Counted from the first letter of the stretch, positions 55,047 through 64,000 are shown. The stretch: 64,000 nucleotides of DNA from Bin55 sp009840545 (GCA_965208815.1 OZ242357.1:1116001-1180000), one strand, 5' to 3'. Program-made: numbers and translations. Notes: generated by a model not told the origin, from the letters alone.

Positions 55047-56075
55047 ATGAAGAAATGTTTGTTGTTTTGTGCTCTAATGTTCTGCTTCACGGCAGGGTCG
55101 CAGAGTGTCGCAGATGTCCTTGAAGGTCCCAACGGGCCAGTTGAATTTGTTGGGTTGCAGGATTGGACTGCTCCTAAGTTGTTTGAGGCCATCAAGGAAA
55201 CGGCAGAGTATAGGGGATTTCACGCCTGTGCGGCAGTGATGAAGAGTGACCTGGATTTCTCGGATGCGGCAGTCTTTGTGTACTTTGACAGCTTCGAGGA
55301 TGGATCGTGGCAGGGCTATACAGTTGTAGTCGGTGTGGAAGACAGCTCGGGAGTTCAATACCGAACGGCAGGGAGTCAGACAATCGAGTTACCTGAGTCA
55401 TGGCAGAAGCTGAAGAGTGCTGCGGAGGAGGATTTCAATACGGTATCCACCTTGGTCTACGCACGATATCTAGCAGACGAAGCAGGAAGCAACAACATAG
55501 AAGAACTTGCCGTACAACTCGGTGCGAACCCCGAGACGTCGGATGAAGTGTGGAAACTTGTGGGCAGTATCGAGGAAGAAACCGATACCGACCTAGCTCT
55601 GGAGGTGTTAGCCAAGGATGCATCCTGGTCATCGCGCTTCGTCGCGCTAGTAGTACTTGGACTAACACCCGAAAACGACGCTTCCTGGCATGGTCTAGCA
55701 GATTCATTGATAGATTCTGCCCCACAAGTCACGAACATGGCAGGTAGAGTGCTCCAAGGACTGATAAGGTCCGGCAAGGCCTCGCCTGTCCAATGGTCTG
55801 GAGGTCGTGAAACTCTTCTGTCTCTCTTCGCTGGGACGAATCCTTTTGCTTTCAACGAAATATTGAGTACGTTAGTTGCGACCGAGATAGATCCGGAATT
55901 TGGTCGCGAATTGGTACTAGCAATGCCTGACTTGATACTCGCGCACGCTGGGGCGGAATACGAAAAGTTTGGTAAGCCAGCCCAGGACTTTCTTGCAGCT
56001 ATAAGTGGAGAGGATTTTGGAAGAAATGTAAAGGCTTGGTCCGAGTGGCTAACGGGGACCGATTCTGAGCCCTAA
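55047..56075 (+). CDS. Secreted protein with helical repeats, unknown
   Basis: A 342-residue protein with a signal peptide (KKCLLFCALMFCFTAGSQSVA). The first half is mixed alpha/beta (VEFVGLQDWTAPKLFEAIKE; FVYFDSFEDGSWQGYTVVVG) with aromatic residues; the second half is helical, with HEAT-like pairs (SSRFVALVVLGLTPENDASW). ATG 55047 is preferred over GTG 55038 because the signal peptide then starts MKK. No family is recognised. Confidence 0.6.
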   Translation: MKKCLLFCALMFCFTAGSQSVADVLEGPNGPVEFVGLQDWTAPKLFEAIKETAEYRGFHACAAVMKSDLDFSDAAVFVYFDSFEDGSWQGYTVVVGVEDSSGVQYRTAGSQTIELPESWQKLKSAAEEDFNTVSTLVYARYLADEAGSNNIEELAVQLGANPETSDEVWKLVGSIEEETDTDLALEVLAKDASWSSRFVALVVLGLTPENDASWHGLADSLIDSAPQVTNMAGRVLQGLIRSGKASPVQWSGGRETLLSLFAGTNPFAFNEILSTLVATEIDPEFGRELVLAMPDLILAHAGAEYEKFGKPAQDFLAAISGEDFGRNVKAWSEWLTGTDSEP

Positions 56076-56346
56076 CAGCTTGGATAGGAATCAGGACATC
56101 GCCCTCACATAAACGGGTTGTCTTGCCCAATTGCGGGACAAGACAAGCCCCCAGTTTTAGGAAACTCTAACAACGTTCTTGTTCCTAATTTCGCCGGTCC
56201 GGATTTGAATGAAGCCTACGGTCCTTCACAAATCCATGATCGATCTTGTATATCGACCAATGGACTTCAGTGCGAAGCCTCTGCAGCTCGTTCTCCTGTG
56301 GGTTTTCTAGTCGACAGCTATCAAAACTCTACGAGCAATTAGGCTG

Positions 56347-58062
56347 TTATTGTGAATTCACATCGCCATCGGTCGATGACTTGTCAGTTTCCTCTGTTTG
56401 TTCCTCACTTCTGAAACGATCCGCGAGCAGACTCTCGAGTTCTTCTGGCGAAACTTCTCTATCAAAGATCTTTCCTTCGGAATCCAACGCAAACTCCGTC
56501 GGAATCCACTGAACGCCGTAATCGACGGCTGTCTGTGCTAGCCAGCCATTCAAGTCTCCGACATTTACCCACGGCAGCTCCTGTCTTTCCGATTCACCCT
56601 TCCAGTCGTCGAACTCTTCGTCTATGGAGACGAACACGATCTCGAAGCCATCGTCTTTGTACTCTGAATGTAGTTCCTTTAGTTTGGGAATCGTTACGAT
56701 GCAAGGACCGCACCAAGATGCCCAGAAATCTACAAGTACAAACTCATTCTCGGCGAGAACATCAGACAGTGCGACTTCCTCACCTTCCAGGTTAGCGAGA
56801 GTAAACTCGGGAGCGATCTGTCCTTCCACAATACTCGAAGCATTGCCCGCTAGATCGATTTGCTTCGCTCGAGCATTTCGCCGAGGCAACACACGTCGTG
56901 CGACTATGTCCTCGTCAAGTACGTTGGCAAGTTTGTCCCACATTTCCAACTGGCGAGATTCGGGCACGCCAATTTCCATGGCAAGTAATGCGACCATAGG
57001 ATCTTTCATGCTCATTACAGTCGGAGACAGAACTGAGTTCTTGATTGTCTCCATTTCTTGGAAGATGTCGTAGGAGTCCGGAATCGTATCTTCTGTCGTG
57101 TCTGATGTTTCTTCTTGACCTTCAGCTGTCTCTTCCTCTGATTCTGTCGCAGCCTTCTGTTGTTCACTCTTGATGGTAGTTGCGTATTCGTCCAGCTTCG
57201 CAAGGTACTTGTCGCTGTTCTGCCAACTCTCGATTACCTTTGTATGCATGCTTCCGTTCGTTTCCGAGATTGCCATTAAGTCAGATGCTCTGTTTTGGTG
57301 AAACGAACTTGAGGTCGTGCTTGGCGAAATCTTGATACGTGCGCCAGGTTCGACCACGGCATCGACCACTCCCCAATAGGTGTAGTCGGGCGTACGCACG
57401 CTCACGTAGACGACGACGGGCTCTTTGACTATTCCTTCGAACAGAAATGTTCCATTGTCGAGAAAAATAGAGTTAGAAGTAGCCACGGTGCTTCCCTCGA
57501 GGGCCTTGCCTGATTTCGACCTGACTTCTACTATTGCCACTGACAAGTCTTTGTCAGTAATTGAGCTAAGATCTCCAGATATTGTGAATTTCGCCTTGGA
57601 TTCCACTGACAATTCTGAGTTACCAACTAGGAGCAATTCGTCGTTGTAGCGTTCGGACGCATAGTCCAACACTACAAAAGAAAGGCTTTCACCCGGAGTC
57701 GGATTCGTTTTTAATGTCAGAGGTCTGTCGCCAAGTCCGACCACAGAAACCAACACATCAATCGGTTGGTCGATTAAAGCTTCGAGTGTAATTCGGCCGT
57801 TCTCGAAGGAGCCCGAAGCAATTTCCACATTCTTTAGAGTTCCATCATTTTCTGCATCCGTGTGCGAAATCACTACGGAAGGAGTTTGAAAGACTTCAGC
57901 ACTCTTCTCTTCCGTGGTTTGGTCCACTTCCGATCGGTCAATTACCTTTAGGTCCGGACCTATATTGATCAATTCTCCGGTTATAGTGAACGGTTCTAGC
58001 TCATCGACATATCCGTTTGCTGCCAGGAACACGATTGTTGCAGAAGCAATGAGACGTTTCAT
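56347..58062 (-). CDS. TlpA-type thioredoxin protein with DUF4369-like repeats, copy 2
   Basis: A 571-residue paralogue of 31854-33800: the same opening (FTITGELI versus YTITGEYI), two DUF4369-like beta domains (GSFENGRITLEALIDQP; FLDNGTFLFEGIVKEP), an acidic linker, a helical segment with DEDIVARRVLP (DEDIVARRLTP in copy 1), and the TlpA domain with active site WCGPC near residue 450. Unlike copy 1 it has no lipobox cysteine; the N-terminus looks like a cleaved signal peptide, so it is probably soluble in the periplasm. ATG with GAGGGG upstream. Confidence 0.85.
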   Translation of the reverse strand: MKRLIASATIVFLAANGYVDELEPFTITGELINIGPDLKVIDRSEVDQTTEEKSAEVFQTPSVVISHTDAENDGTLKNVEIASGSFENGRITLEALIDQPIDVLVSVVGLGDRPLTLKTNPTPGESLSFVVLDYASERYNDELLLVGNSELSVESKAKFTISGDLSSITDKDLSVAIVEVRSKSGKALEGSTVATSNSIFLDNGTFLFEGIVKEPVVVYVSVRTPDYTYWGVVDAVVEPGARIKISPSTTSSSFHQNRASDLMAISETNGSMHTKVIESWQNSDKYLAKLDEYATTIKSEQQKAATESEEETAEGQEETSDTTEDTIPDSYDIFQEMETIKNSVLSPTVMSMKDPMVALLAMEIGVPESRQLEMWDKLANVLDEDIVARRVLPRRNARAKQIDLAGNASSIVEGQIAPEFTLANLEGEEVALSDVLAENEFVLVDFWASWCGPCIVTIPKLKELHSEYKDDGFEIVFVSIDEEFDDWKGESERQELPWVNVGDLNGWLAQTAVDYGVQWIPTEFALDSEGKIFDREVSPEELESLLADRFRSEEQTEETDKSSTDGDVNSQ

Positions 58063-58225
58063 GTACTTATTCTTCCCCTCTGAATATGGACATATGCCTA
58101 ATCTTTAGATCTATTACAGCACAAACTGGTTACACAAAACGCGTTCCCAATCTCTAGTTTTCGATCAATCATGAATCGTGGGTAGCTAAGCCTATTCCCG
58201 CTTGAGTCATCAAGCTAGTAGGTAC

Positions 58226-59293
58226 TTAGTGGTTATCGGGGTTGTTTGTCATGTAGCCGAAACTAGACCCCCAAGATGGGGTTTCCACACCCGATTCGAG
58301 CATGATTCTCATTTCTTCTTTGAGTTCGGCCCTTCGTGTCGTGGCATCCGGTTCCTTACGAAACGGTGCGGGTACAAACGCTTCTCTAGGATTGGCGGGT
58401 TCGTAGTCTAAGGAAGACTTTTCCAGTGCGGTAAGAACAGCAAGCTCTACCAAAGAATAAGGGTCTTCCTGATCGCGCTGAAAGCACATTGGTTCTTCGA
58501 GCACGATTGCTAGATTGGCGATAAATCGAGGTCGGTCTGTGGGATTGACAGCTCTTCGATGCAACATGTACGGATGCAGCAGTGCCAAGTCTCCGGGTTC
58601 TCCTGTGAGTTCGACGAAGTCGTTGCACTGCTCGATCAAGTAGGGAATCAAGTAGCCTGCGCCTTGTACGCTATCGGCATGAAATCCTGCGGGATATTCG
58701 AGAAGTAGACGTGCTACGTGCGATATTGAGTCTCGGGCGAGAAACGTGCCTCCGCTTTGGGGAAGAACCTCTGTGTAGATAGGCACAGTGAGGAGACCTT
58801 GTTCAGGCGAATCCAAGAAATGGCGAAAGTGCCAACCGTCTTTGTGCCAGCCGCCTTGCCTCGGACTCGGAGGTTCCCACTCTTTCTGGCTTTCCACGCC
58901 GAAATTGGCAATGATTCCCCCAGCGAACATGAGATGGGATCCGTTGTGAGGCAGTCTTTCGCGTCCACCAAGGACATCGCACTGAGCTAACGCCGCATTG
59001 GGGGCTTCGTCGTCTAGTTTGAAGCGAAGTTGACGACCGTTCGTTCGAATGTATCCATGGGGATGATTGCGCCATGAATTTCGGTCTCCCGCGACAATGC
59101 CAAATTCATCGTGAAGTTCGGACCAGGCGTTATCACAGATCTGGTCCGCCATATCCTGCGGAAAGGCGTTCTTGACAACTACAAAGCCGTTTTCCAGGAA
59201 ACTATGGGCCTGTTCTGGAGTCAGGAAGTTGAAAGAACTGATCGAATGTTCGATTAAGGATTGCAGTCGCGGACTTGGTTGCATGGTTGTCAC
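58226..59293 (-). CDS. Phytanoyl-CoA dioxygenase (PhyH)-family enzyme
   Basis: A 355-residue Fe(II)/2-oxoglutarate oxygenase. The N-terminal FLENGFVVVKNAFPQDMAD segment is typical of PhyH. The iron ligands are the HxD pair in GWHKDGWHFRHF and a distal histidine in LLHPYMLHRRAVNPTDRPRF, where the arginine should bind 2-oxoglutarate. Such enzymes hydroxylate small molecules or natural products; the substrate is unknown. The start is GTG 59293 or ATG 59284, with no strong ribosome-binding site. It is full length. It could belong with the ATP-grasp gene in a modification pathway, but they are 13 kb apart. Confidence 0.88.
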   Translation of the reverse strand: MTTMQPSPRLQSLIEHSISSFNFLTPEQAHSFLENGFVVVKNAFPQDMADQICDNAWSELHDEFGIVAGDRNSWRNHPHGYIRTNGRQLRFKLDDEAPNAALAQCDVLGGRERLPHNGSHLMFAGGIIANFGVESQKEWEPPSPRQGGWHKDGWHFRHFLDSPEQGLLTVPIYTEVLPQSGGTFLARDSISHVARLLLEYPAGFHADSVQGAGYLIPYLIEQCNDFVELTGEPGDLALLHPYMLHRRAVNPTDRPRFIANLAIVLEEPMCFQRDQEDPYSLVELAVLTALEKSSLDYEPANPREAFVPAPFRKEPDATTRRAELKEEMRIMLESGVETPSWGSSFGYMTNNPDNH

Positions 59294-59413
59294 TATCGAG
59301 AATGCTCTTGTCTTTATCGGATGGTCACTATGTGCGCGAAATACACCAACGGATTCCGAGACGAGTAGGGCATAATACCTGCAATAATTGGTTCTTAGTC
59401 AAGGAGGCGGTAC

Positions 59414-59989
59414 TTGAGATTCGCTCTCTCTGCATTGCTCAGTCTACTTCTCGTGAACCCGGTGTTGCCCGAGACTTGGAAAGGGCTTGAAGTTCGCGAG
59501 GAGTTCGACGACGACGATTGTCCCTCCTACAAGTCTGTAACCAAAGACTACCAATACAGCTCAAATACCGATCTTGTAATCGAACAGATCTTGGGCGGAT
59601 TCTATTCCCCCTACGACGACATATGGTATGACGAAGCCACAGATGTCGACATTGATCACATGGTGGCACGCAAGGAAGCACATGAAAGCGGCCTGTGCAA
59701 AGCTACCGCCGAGGTCAGATATGAGTTCGCGAACGACCTGTTGAATCTCACACTTTCTACACCCAGTGTCAATCGTAATGAAAAGAGCGATAAGGATGCT
59801 GCGGATTGGCTTCCTCAGTACAACAAGTGCTGGTACGTATTCACTGTGATCCAGGTCAAGAAGAAGTACAAGATGTCAGTGGATGGCGATGAACGAGATG
59901 CCATGCAGGACGTACTCGAGAACTGCACAGCAGACGAAATATTTCTTGAGCCGGAAAAACCCGATGATATCGAGGCCTCCTCGGACTAG
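59414..59989 (+). CDS. Secreted HNH-type nuclease (DUF1524-like)
   Basis: A 191-residue protein starting at TTG with a perfect AAGGAGG upstream. It has a signal peptide (about residues 1-19), then DIDHMVARKEAHESG with the first HNH histidine, FANDLLNLTLSTPSVNRNEK with the central asparagines, and KSDKDAADWLPQYNKCWYV with the final part of the beta-beta-alpha metal fold. This is the DUF1524-like secreted nuclease group. It probably cuts DNA outside the cell or in the periplasm. It has four cysteines and an acidic tail. No immunity gene is visible next to it. Confidence 0.82.
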   Translation: MRFALSALLSLLLVNPVLPETWKGLEVREEFDDDDCPSYKSVTKDYQYSSNTDLVIEQILGGFYSPYDDIWYDEATDVDIDHMVARKEAHESGLCKATAEVRYEFANDLLNLTLSTPSVNRNEKSDKDAADWLPQYNKCWYVFTVIQVKKKYKMSVDGDERDAMQDVLENCTADEIFLEPEKPDDIEASSD

Positions 59990-60169
59990 TCCTATTCGAC
60001 TTTGGTATTCACCTAATTCACTAATTCGTCGAGTAAATCCGAAGACCGACGACTACTTTCGTATTTCGTCGTCAAACTGATCTAACATGTAGGATCGATG
60101 TGCGATGCTGCTAATTCGGCAGTTCGATTTCTAACACATAGCTAGTTCAAGACTCTTGGAGACCAATGC

Positions 60170-61528
60170 ATGAGTGCTTCTACCGACCCCACACAGGAAT
60201 CACGCTTGAGTCTCATTGAATCAATCAAATTGCTAAAGGACATTAGGCTTTGGCGAATTTTGGTGTTGGGATTCGCCAGCGGGTATCCTTGGATAATCAT
60301 CGGTGGATCCACATTGTCAATTTGGCTCCGAGAAGAGGGCTTTTCCCGCACCAATATCGGCCTCTTGGGCATTGTCTTCACCGCCTACACTATCAATTTT
60401 CTCTGGGCTCCGATGCTTGATGCCGTCAAGTTCAAGTGGCTCAGCGGAATTGGTCAAAGAAGGTCTTGGATTCTGGTCTGCCAAATAGCCTTGGTTCTGC
60501 TAACACTGTCAATGGCGGTTTGCGGTCCGTCTCTCAACATCATTGCATTTGCACTCATGGCAGTTGGAGTTGGTTTTTTCTCTGCAACGCAGGACTTGGC
60601 AATTGATGCGTATCGCATCACGATCATTCGCCCTGACGAAAAGGAACTTATACCTTTTGGGGCTGCTATGGCGACAAGTGGTTGGTGGCTTGGCTTTGGA
60701 ATTCCCGCAGCGTTCCTGCTGTATCTTTCCGACATGATGGCATGGAACTATGTGTACGGTGTCGCGGCACTGATGATAGTGCCAGTAGCCATTTTGGTTC
60801 TGTATTGGTTTGAAGAACCAGATGTACCTCCAGGATCCGTTTCCAGAGAGTGGTACACGACGGTCGTTGTCGAATACGTAGAGACGATCAAGGATTTCTT
60901 CGGTCGACATGGAGCTCTGATTGCACTAAGTCTTCTCCTCTTCATATTTTTGTTCAAGATAGGAGAGGCATTTCTCGGTAGGATGGTAGGTGTTTTCTAC
61001 ACCGACGTAGGCTATACGAAGACTGAAATCGCCACTTTCTCAAAGCTGATCAGTACGACCATAACGATTGTGTTTGCCTTTTGTGCCGGTGCTCTCATGC
61101 CTCGTTTGGGAGTGTTCAAGATGCTCTTCTTTGCCGGGATTGCCATGGCAATCACGAATCTAATGTTTGCTTGGATCGCGATGACCGGACCGGATCTCAC
61201 GCTGTTCCTAGCAGCAGTCGTTACAGACGGCATTACCTCGTCGGTATCAACGGTTGCATTTGTAGCGTTTATTACTTACTACGTCAGTCATTTGCATGCG
61301 GCGGGTCAATACGGTGCATTGGCATCACTTGGTAATGCAGGGAGGACGCTGTTGGCTGGCTTTAGCGGGTTAGTAGTCGATCAACTAGGTGGAAATTGGG
61401 CGTTGTTCTTCGTTCTTACAAGCGTCGCGGTCGCGCCTGCACTGATTGTCTTGCTCTCGATAGCTGTAAGTATGCGGGGAGAGGGGAAGTCCGACGAACA
61501 ACTTGAAGAGACAGCTTCATCTGTATGA
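60170..61528 (+). CDS. AmpG-like MFS transporter, copy 2
   Basis: A 452-residue transporter, paralogue of 39252-40661 with the same landmarks (ASGYPWIIIGGSTLSIWLREEG; YTINFLWAPMLDAVK; ATQDLAIDAYRIT; SHLHAAGQYGALASLG). About twelve membrane helices. AmpG family members import muropeptides through the inner membrane; the role of these two divergent copies is unknown. It starts at ATG without a strong ribosome-binding site, and a short charged tail follows the last helix. Confidence 0.85.
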   Translation: MSASTDPTQESRLSLIESIKLLKDIRLWRILVLGFASGYPWIIIGGSTLSIWLREEGFSRTNIGLLGIVFTAYTINFLWAPMLDAVKFKWLSGIGQRRSWILVCQIALVLLTLSMAVCGPSLNIIAFALMAVGVGFFSATQDLAIDAYRITIIRPDEKELIPFGAAMATSGWWLGFGIPAAFLLYLSDMMAWNYVYGVAALMIVPVAILVLYWFEEPDVPPGSVSREWYTTVVVEYVETIKDFFGRHGALIALSLLLFIFLFKIGEAFLGRMVGVFYTDVGYTKTEIATFSKLISTTITIVFAFCAGALMPRLGVFKMLFFAGIAMAITNLMFAWIAMTGPDLTLFLAAVVTDGITSSVSTVAFVAFITYYVSHLHAAGQYGALASLGNAGRTLLAGFSGLVVDQLGGNWALFFVLTSVAVAPALIVLLSIAVSMRGEGKSDEQLEETASSV

Positions 61529-61663
61529 GTCACAATGAGTGTCGTGCTGGTGAATACGAGACTCCTGATGCCTTTGAAGTCTAACATCACTAGCTTAGCG
61601 GGCTGTGGTGGAAAGATAAGCAGGGGAAAGTGCAACTGCTCTCTTCCGCGCGATCCTTGCTAG

Positions 61664-61927
61664 CTAGTTTTCAGTATTGTTTTTCGATTTAACGGAACCG
61701 TCTGGTTCATCCAATTTCAGCCTGAGACCCTTGAGCCGTTCAACTAGAGCGGTTTCAGTCTCGAGTTCAGTAAATTTCCGATGGCATATGTTGTTTGCGA
61801 GTTTGTCCAGATCCACATCGCTCTCACCATCTCCAAGGCAAATATTTCCAGAACACCAACTGGTGCGAAGATGTAAATCAGAATCGCTGGCAGCCTCTTC
61901 TGTTTTCTTGAAATGAGCAAAAATCAC
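61664..61927 (-). CDS. Small protein, unknown function
   Basis: An 87-residue frame with two cysteine motifs (WCSGNICLG and NNICHRKF) and a charged C-terminal helix. No signal peptide is seen. The start signal is weak. The cysteine spacing looks non-random, but no family is recognised; it may be the C-terminal part of a longer, lost gene. A plus-strand frame over the same bases is an alternative but has no motif. Confidence 0.35.
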   Translation of the reverse strand: MIFAHFKKTEEAASDSDLHLRTSWCSGNICLGDGESDVDLDKLANNICHRKFTELETETALVERLKGLRLKLDEPDGSVKSKNNTEN

Positions 61928-62083
61928 ATACCTACGCTCAACTTCAAAGGGATAGACCGCAAGTAAATCATGATAATGGACAGTGCGGCTAATTCCGCAC
62001 TGTCGTATTCAGAGTAGATCGGATGGATGCCTTTCAGTTTGCTACCTTAACAGGTAGCTGGCTTTTAAAGATGGAAGACATCC

Positions 62084-62658
62084 ATGGAAAACAATGCTAC
62101 AACGGTCGGTCTGGATCTGGCGAAAAGCTCGTTCCACGTGTTGTGCGCGGACGAGTACGGACGTTGCATCGAGTCAAAGCAGCTCAGACGCGGCCAGGTT
62201 TTGACTACTTCAAGGAGCTGTCGCCCTGCATGGTGGCGATGGAGACCTGCTTGGGAGGGAACTGGTGGTGCCGGAAGCTCCGAGAGCTTGGCTACGACGC
62301 GCGTCTGATTCCGGCCGTCCAATCCAAGGCATATGTGTGGGGCCAGAAGAACGACCCCGCGGACGCTCGGTCGATCTGCGAGGAGGCACAGCGTCCGAAT
62401 ATGCGATTCGCGCCGCCGAAGAGCGAGAGCGCTTCAGCGCTGCTGACGATGCATCGGACGAGGCATGCGCTGATCAAGCAGCGCACGCTGAGCAGGAATC
62501 ACGTGCGAGGCACTTGCGCGGAGTTCGGTTTGGTCGAACCTCCTGGGACGAAGGGATTCGAGGGGTTGGCTAGCAAGCTGAAAGCGGACGGCGACGATCT
62601 TCCGTCGGCGTTGAAGGAGAGCCAACGGGGAAACATTACCTTACGGAGCTGGTCGTAG
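62084..62658 (+). pseudogene. IS110-family (IS1111-type) transposase, truncated and frameshifted
   Basis: The N-terminal part reads TTVGLDLAKSSFHVLCADEY then SKQLRRGQVL in one frame and continues DYFKELSPCMVAMETCLGG in another; one base is missing near 62201. After KNDPADARSICEEAQRP and HRTRHALIKQRTLSRNHVRG the match ends near residue 180, about half the usual length. The C-terminal domain is gone. Different sequence group from the intact element at 46.5 kb. Confidence 0.88.
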
Positions 62659-62722
62659 ACCTAGTTCGGAGCTAAGTATTGTATACCTTACGAGATTGAA
62701 CAAGGCCGCACTAGCGATTGCG

Positions 62723-62740
62723 CCTTGATATCCGGTTAAG
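62723..62740. repeat. 18-base repeat shared with 50438-50455
   Basis: A perfect copy of CCTTGATATCCGGTTAAG, 65 bases after the truncated IS1111-type gene. It could be the right end of that IS, left after an internal deletion. Confidence 0.6.
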
Positions 62741-62838
62741 CGAAATTGCCAAAGAAAATCCGGCGCGCTCATAACAGGTCGTTTCGCTAAAATAGCGATT
62801 CCAAAACAACTCACCTGTCAGGTGCGCACCGGAGGCGT

Positions 62839-64000
62839 ATGAGCATGATAACAAATCCCCGTCGCGTCGAGGTCGATTTCAGCAATCACCATCTCACGGG
62901 ATCGGGGGGGCTGTGCTTTCTTTCGCGCATGGCGCGTCGACTGGATCTGTTTCGCGCGCTCTCTTCTCTGCGCTCTCTGAAGCGACGGCGACGGGGGGTT
63001 CCGGACGCCGAGCGGACATGGTCGCTGATCGCCTCGCTGGCCCTGGGGAACGGTGCCCTGTCGGATCTGGAGGTGCTGGGATGGGACCGGACGGCGTGCG
63101 AGCTGCTGGGTCTCACGGAGCGTCCGAGCCCTCGCCGGGTGGGGGAGCATCTGGCCCGCTTCGAGGATACGGACGTCGCCGCGCTGCGGGCGGTGGGCCG
63201 CAAGATGGCGCAGGAGGTGGTTCCGGGGATGGCGCGGCACTTTCTCGACGAGCTGGGCTACGTGCCGCTGTTTCTGGACTCCACGCAGATCGAGGTGCGG
63301 GGCGGACGCTTCGAGGGGGCGGCCAGGGACTACCAGGGGGAGACCGGCTACCAGCTGGCGGCCGCCTTCGTCGGGCACGTCCAGGTGAGCGGTCGTCTTC
63401 GGCCGGGCAACACCCATCCCGCCCACGGCTGGCTCGAGCAGGTGGAGCGCGACGTCGAGCCGCTGCTGGCGGGCGTTCCGGTGTGGGGGCGCATGGACAA
63501 CGCCTACTACCGCAGGGACGTGGTGGAGCACTTCGAGGACCGGGGCTGGGACTACTCGGTCAGCGTGACCTCGGAGGTCGCCAAGCGACCGATCCTGGAC
63601 GCGGCGGCACAGGTGCTGGAGGACGCGGACTGGGAGGAGATCAACGAGCACGAGAGGGCGGCGCTGATCACGCATCGCCCGACGCGGTGGCGCAACATGC
63701 AGACCTACGTGGTGGTGCGCCAGGAAGTGGTCGGCGGGGAGCGGCTGCTGTTTCCGCGGCACACCGTGATCCTGGTGTCGCGCGACGATCTCGACCTGAA
63801 GGAGCTGGTGCTCCGCCATCGCGGCAAGCAGGGGCAGGAGAACGCGTTCAAGGGCCCGCTGCGGGAGATGAACCTGCACCATCCCCGCTGCATGGGGTTC
63901 CGGGCGAACCAGGCGTACTACGAGTGCGCCCTGATCGCCCAGCTGCTGGTGCGGGCCGTCCAGCACCGCATGCTGCCCAAGGAGGCGCGGAGCCGCAGCC
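62839..64000 (+). CDS. IS1380-family transposase, continues past the window
   Basis: The frame starts at ATG 62839, preceded by GGAGG, and stays open for 387 codons to the window end. It reads MSMITNPRRVEVDFSNHHLT, the usual IS1380 opening. Catalytic acidic residues are visible in PLFLDSTQIEVRGGRFEG (first D), VWGRMDNAYYRRD (second D) and KQGQENAFKG (E), with NTHPAHGW between. Very GC-rich compared with the host DNA. The C-terminus and right IS end lie outside. A long frame on the opposite strand is a GC-driven shadow. Confidence 0.92.
   Translation, partial: MSMITNPRRVEVDFSNHHLTGSGGLCFLSRMARRLDLFRALSSLRSLKRRRRGVPDAERTWSLIASLALGNGALSDLEVLGWDRTACELLGLTERPSPRRVGEHLARFEDTDVAALRAVGRKMAQEVVPGMARHFLDELGYVPLFLDSTQIEVRGGRFEGAARDYQGETGYQLAAAFVGHVQVSGRLRPGNTHPAHGWLEQVERDVEPLLAGVPVWGRMDNAYYRRDVVEHFEDRGWDYSVSVTSEVAKRPILDAAAQVLEDADWEEINEHERAALITHRPTRWRNMQTYVVVRQEVVGGERLLFPRHTVILVSRDDLDLKELVLRHRGKQGQENAFKGPLREMNLHHPRCMGFRANQAYYECALIAQLLVRAVQHRMLPKEARSRS

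Noticed and set aside
62818..63966. 382-codon minus-strand open frame
   Set aside because: It overlaps the IS1380 transposase frame on the + strand, which has catalytic motifs and a ribosome-binding site; the minus frame is histidine-, arginine- and proline-rich as expected of a GC-driven shadow.
1..64000. tRNA genes, rRNA genes and CRISPR arrays
   Set aside because: No T-arm-like GGTTCGAATCC context with matching cloverleaf, no rRNA signatures and no evenly spaced repeats were noticed by reading; a dedicated scan was not possible.

Overview
The window looks like part of a gammaproteobacterial chromosome or large replicon that carries an incomplete, rearranged integrative and conjugative element (ICE) of the PFGI-1/GI type. 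The evidence is a run of genes matching the conserved families of that ICE class: ParB, PFL_4669/DUF1845, DUF3577, PilL, TIGR03759, TraD, DUF4400, DUF2857, the RAQPRD protein and the mating-pore block up to the VirB4-like ATPase. The organism is inferred from gene content only. No rRNA, tRNA or CRISPR array was seen. Host-type genes have moderate base composition, while most insertion sequences (IS) are visibly GC-richer, so they look like recent arrivals.

Layout. 1-3.7 kb: two small membrane proteins, a Gfo/Idh/MocA oxidoreductase and, divergently, NADP-type glutamate dehydrogenase. 3.8-7.8 kb: ICE maintenance genes (ParB, PFL_4669, DUF3577, DUF6573) with strongly structured non-coding leaders. 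7.9-9.3 kb: an intact IS3-type element. 10-16.1 kb: PilL-like protein, TIGR03759, TraD coupling protein, DUF4400, DUF2857 and an ankyrin protein. 16.2-23.2 kb: an outer-membrane barrel and a 1992-residue secreted subtilase, apparently cargo. 24.4-31.6 kb: nine overlapping or closely packed mating-pore genes. No integrase, relaxase, TraU or TraG homologue is visible, so the element is either split beyond the window or broken.

31.8-61.5 kb: accessory region. It holds two paralogous TlpA-type thioredoxin proteins, two paralogous AmpG-like transporters, three members of a membrane-anchored helical-repeat family (one dead), a TetR/Rieske dioxygenase cluster, a frameshifted ATP-grasp gene, a phytanoyl-CoA-dioxygenase-like enzyme, a secreted HNH nuclease and several secreted proteins of unknown function. 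At least six IS remnants lie in this region and the following end, including a nest of IS256, IS21 and IS110-type sequences at 46.3-48.3 kb. The window ends inside an IS1380 transposase.

How parts may work together. Four ICE transcription starts (parB, PFL_4669, DUF2857 and the mating-pore operon) share a motif starting CTGTAYAAAT; the copy before the mating-pore operon is also a perfect LexA-type box. This suggests joint control of maintenance and transfer genes. The most unusual non-coding signal is a chain of five stem-loops (6566-6716) directly before the DUF3577 gene.
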